Below are positions 5,961 to 8,487 of a stretch of DNA of 8,487 nt, piece after piece (within the stretch, counting starts at the first letter, position 1; each line of letters begins with the position of its first letter). Made by a program: the position numbers and the translations under genes. Location: assembly GCA_038222915.1 (NCBI GenBank), contig JBBRHH010000252.1, positions 1 to 8,487 on the forward strand, read 5' to 3'. A model generated the notes under the pieces. That model made no database searches. It had not been told where the DNA came from and was given only the letters and a program-made list of their open reading frames with translations. This DNA is from JBBRHH01 sp038222915. GTDB lineage: Bacteria > Planctomycetota > Phycisphaerae > Tepidisphaerales > Tepidisphaeraceae.

Positions 5961-8487
5961 GTGAATTTTCTAGTCTGGGTGATCGCGTTTTGGGCCGGCG
6001 TTGATTGCCTCGCGGAAGAGATTGGACAGGTGGTGGGGGAGGGTGGCGTGGTGGTGTCGACGGAGCAGGTGGTGCGGCCTGCCGGGAAGACGGTTGGATT
6101 TGGAGGCAGGCCGGTCGATCTGGTGGCCGGGGACGGGGGAAAAATAGTTTACGTGAAGGATAGCCGGGGCGTGGTCGTCATTGATGGCGACAAGTGGCTG
6201 GTTCGGCAGGAGGCGAAATTTCCGGGCGACGGGGGATCCATGCATGGAATTGCGTTGAGCAAAGATGGGCGGAAGCTTTATGCGACCGGATCGCGGTCCA
6301 CTTTGTGGGAGGGAAAGATTGGCGAGAACGGGCTGCTCGAAAAGTGGTCGCGGAAGATCGTCATGCCGTCGATCGAGGAAACCAACCCGAGGCCGATGGT
6401 GAAGCGACGGGGATCTTATCCATGTGGGATTGCGCTGTCGGCTGATGAGAAGACGGCGTATATCTGTCTGTCGGTGAACAACACGCTTGCGGTGGTGGAT
6501 CTGGAAACGGAGAAACTGGTGGAAGAGATCGCTGTGGGTGTTGCGCCCTATGACGTGGCGCTGTCGCCGGACGGCCAAAAGGCGTTGGTGTCGAATTGGG
6601 GCGGGCGTCGGCCAATCGACGGAGAGCAGACCAGCAAGTCGGCGGGGACGGATACGCTGGTGGATGAACGCGGGATCGGATGCAGCGGCACCGTGAGCAT
6701 TGTGGATTTGAAGGAGCGGAAACAGGCGGCGGAAGTCGTAGTTGGTTTGCACCCGGCGGATATTGAGCTGACCGCTGACGGAAAAACGTTGTTTGTCGCA
6801 AACGCGAATGCGGACACGGTGAGCTTGGTGGATGTTGCGACGGAAAAGGTGCGCGAGACGGTGCAGGTGAGGCCGGACGCGGGTCTGGGATTTGGGAGCG
6901 CGACCAATGCGGTGGCGCTGTCGAAGGATGGGTCGAAGCTCTATGTGGCTTGTGGCGGGAACAATGCGGTGGCGGTCGTGGAGGTGGGACTCGAAGGGAA
7001 GGCGAGTCGTGTGGCTGGATTTATTCCAGTGGGCTGGTATCCGGGAGGAGTTGTCGTCAGCGGTGAAAAGTTGCTGGTGGCGAACGTGAAGGGGGGCGGA
7101 TCGCGGGACTTGTCACGGGCGCGGTTGGTTCTGGATCTGGCGGGGACGCCGCCCAAGCCGCTTGGGCCATTGCCGGGGGCGGCCTGGAACACGCACTTTC
7201 ATTGGGGGACGGTGACTCAGGTCGATGTGCCGGACGCGCCGACGTTGGCGCGCTACACCCAGCAGGTGTTGGTGGATGCACGGGTGCCACAGGCGCTCTT
7301 GGCGGCGGAGAAGGCGCAGGCAGGAGTGGCGGCGGTGCCAGTGCCGCTCCACGTGGGCGAGCCTTCGGTGTTTGAGCATGTGGTCTATGTCATCAAGGAG
7401 AATAGGACCTACGACCAGGTGCTCGGCGACATGAAGGAAGGAAACGGGGATGAGTCGCTGTGCATCTTTGGCAAGGACGTAACGCCGAACCATCACGCGC
7501 TCGCGAAAGAGTTCGTGCTGCTCGACAACTATTATTGCAACGGCGTGCTGTCGGCCGACGGGCACCAGTGGGCGACAGAGGGGGCGGTTGCGGATGGAGT
7601 GGAAAAATCGTTTGGCGGGTGGACACGCAGCTATCCTTTCCCCGGGGATGATCCACTGGCGTTCGTGTCGAGCGGGTTTATCTGGGACAACGCGCTCCTG
7701 CACGGACTGTCTTTTCGAAATTTTGGCGAAATGGGGCTGGCCGACCCGGTGCCGGCGCGGACGGGGTTTAGTGAGATTTACAAGGATTACGTCGACAAGA
7801 CGGGGAAGATTTCTTTCAAGCTGACGACGGCGATCCAGGAGCTGAAGAAGTACACGTCGCCGGATTATCCCGGCTGGAACCTGGCGATTCCGGACGTGGT
7901 CCGGGCGAACATTTATTTGAAGGAACTGGCGCAGTTTGAGGAAAAGAAGCAGATGCCCGCGCTGACCATCGTATACCTGCCGAGCGACCATACGCGTGGG
8001 CTTGACCCCGGCGCGCCATCGCCGGCAGCCATGATGGCGGACAATGATCTGGCGCTTGGACGGGTGGTGGAGGCGATCAGCAAAAGCAGGTTCTGGGCCA
8101 AAACGTGCATCATCGTCAACGAGGACGATCCGCAAAATGGATTTGACCATGTGGACGGGCACCGCTCACTTTGCCTCGTGATTAGTCCGTATACCAAGCG
8201 CGGCAAGGTGGTGAAGGAGTTTTATAACCAGACATCGGTGCTGCACACGATGGAGTTGATGCTCGGCCTCCCGGCGATGAATCAGTTGGATGCGATGGCG
8301 CCGGCAATGCGCGACTGCTTCAACGCGGAGGCAGATCTTCGGCCTTATGCCGCACTGGACAACAAGGTGCCGCTGGATCAAATGAATCTAGGAGGTCGAG
8401 CGCTGAAAGGTGAGGCGCTCGAGTGGGCAACGAAAAGTCTGGCACAGCGAATGGACAAGCCGGACATGGCCGATGAGGACACCCTGA
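5961..8487 (+). CDS. Secreted YncE-type beta-propeller fused to alkaline-phosphatase-like phosphoesterase (3' end outside window)
   Basis: An open frame of 842 codons from GTG 5961 to the right edge, without a stop. The start follows a Shine-Dalgarno at 5949-5953. Residues 1-20 are a signal peptide (VNFLVWVIAFWAG, cleavage near CLA-EE). Residues ~45-400 are a YVTN/YncE-like propeller with repeated blades such as PCGIALSADEKTAY, PYDVALSPDG, PADIELTADGKTLFVANA and NAVALSKDGSKLYVACGG. Residues ~470 onward are a PF04185-type phosphoesterase: VIKENRTYDQVLGD places T483 as the likely nucleophile with E480/N481, followed by SADGHQW, LPSDHTRG (D676, H677), and EDDPQNGFDHVDGHRS, where D722, D723, D729, H730 and H734 match the metal-binding acids and histidines of the family. 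This is the known fused YncE/alkaline phosphatase family, typically 850-900 residues, so little is missing. It likely hydrolyses phosphoesters outside the cytoplasm; the substrate is unknown. Its leader is nearly contiguous with the surface-protein gene. Confidence 0.93.
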   Translation, partial: MNFLVWVIAFWAGVDCLAEEIGQVVGEGGVVVSTEQVVRPAGKTVGFGGRPVDLVAGDGGKIVYVKDSRGVVVIDGDKWLVRQEAKFPGDGGSMHGIALSKDGRKLYATGSRSTLWEGKIGENGLLEKWSRKIVMPSIEETNPRPMVKRRGSYPCGIALSADEKTAYICLSVNNTLAVVDLETEKLVEEIAVGVAPYDVALSPDGQKALVSNWGGRRPIDGEQTSKSAGTDTLVDERGIGCSGTVSIVDLKERKQAAEVVVGLHPADIELTADGKTLFVANANADTVSLVDVATEKVRETVQVRPDAGLGFGSATNAVALSKDGSKLYVACGGNNAVAVVEVGLEGKASRVAGFIPVGWYPGGVVVSGEKLLVANVKGGGSRDLSRARLVLDLAGTPPKPLGPLPGAAWNTHFHWGTVTQVDVPDAPTLARYTQQVLVDARVPQALLAAEKAQAGVAAVPVPLHVGEPSVFEHVVYVIKENRTYDQVLGDMKEGNGDESLCIFGKDVTPNHHALAKEFVLLDNYYCNGVLSADGHQWATEGAVADGVEKSFGGWTRSYPFPGDDPLAFVSSGFIWDNALLHGLSFRNFGEMGLADPVPARTGFSEIYKDYVDKTGKISFKLTTAIQELKKYTSPDYPGWNLAIPDVVRANIYLKELAQFEEKKQMPALTIVYLPSDHTRGLDPGAPSPAAMMADNDLALGRVVEAISKSRFWAKTCIIVNEDDPQNGFDHVDGHRSLCLVISPYTKRGKVVKEFYNQTSVLHTMELMLGLPAMNQLDAMAPAMRDCFNAEADLRPYAALDNKVPLDQMNLGGRALKGEALEWATKSLAQRMDKPDMADEDTL

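Noticed and set aside
6601..6700. About 30-residue insertion between propeller blades (after NWGG)
   Set aside because: As far as I recall, a similar linker between NWGG and GTVSIVD is normal in this YncE/phosphatase family, so it is not a novelty.
7113..8162. Minus-strand open frame of 349 codons
   Set aside because: It lies opposite the phosphoesterase domain and yields an Arg/His/Val-rich product typical of the antisense of GC-rich coding DNA.

Overview
The window reads as a chromosomal piece of a member of the Planctomycetota. The main clue is that two exported proteins (2541-3446 minus and 4334-5947 plus) carry the basic N-terminal tail followed by an LExR-type motif that is typical of planctomycete surface proteins. 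Other clues are the choice-of-anchor-D, PPC-like and Ig-like extracellular domains, a nuoD gene standing apart from nuoC, GC-rich coding sequence and loose operon structure. The LEGRTLFA form recalls Phycisphaerae/Tepidisphaerales-like bacteria, but that placement is only a guess. No tRNA, rRNA, CRISPR array, insertion sequence or phage gene was seen.

Layout. The left half is on the minus strand. Reading in the direction of transcription it holds: a C39-like cysteine peptidase (3446 down to 2541); a decayed tandem copy of that gene's last ~50 codons (2525-2375); nuoD, the quinone-site subunit of respiratory complex I (2312-1137); and a secreted glycoside-hydrolase-like TIM-barrel protein (1091 to the left edge, incomplete). 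The right half is on the plus strand: a small lipoprotein with a thioredoxin-like fold that lacks both active-site cysteines (3725-4210); a 537-residue multidomain surface protein (4334-5947); and, 13 bases later with a Shine-Dalgarno just after the stop codon, a secreted YncE-type beta-propeller fused to an alkaline-phosphatase-like phosphoesterase (5961 to the right edge, incomplete). The two halves diverge from a 278-base spacer (3447-3724).

How the parts may work together. Everything except nuoD is predicted to be exported, so the window is mostly cell-envelope or secreted functions. The surface protein and the propeller-phosphoesterase look like one transcription unit. The peptidase and the lipoprotein share a divergent spacer that could hold both promoters. 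nuoD has no other complex I gene beside it here.

No clearly new defence or mobile system was found. The items most worth following are the residual C-terminal cassette behind the peptidase, the cysteine-less thioredoxin-fold lipoprotein, the shared non-classical N-terminal tags, and the surface-protein/phosphoesterase pair. Both genes at the window edges are truncated by the window, not by mutation.
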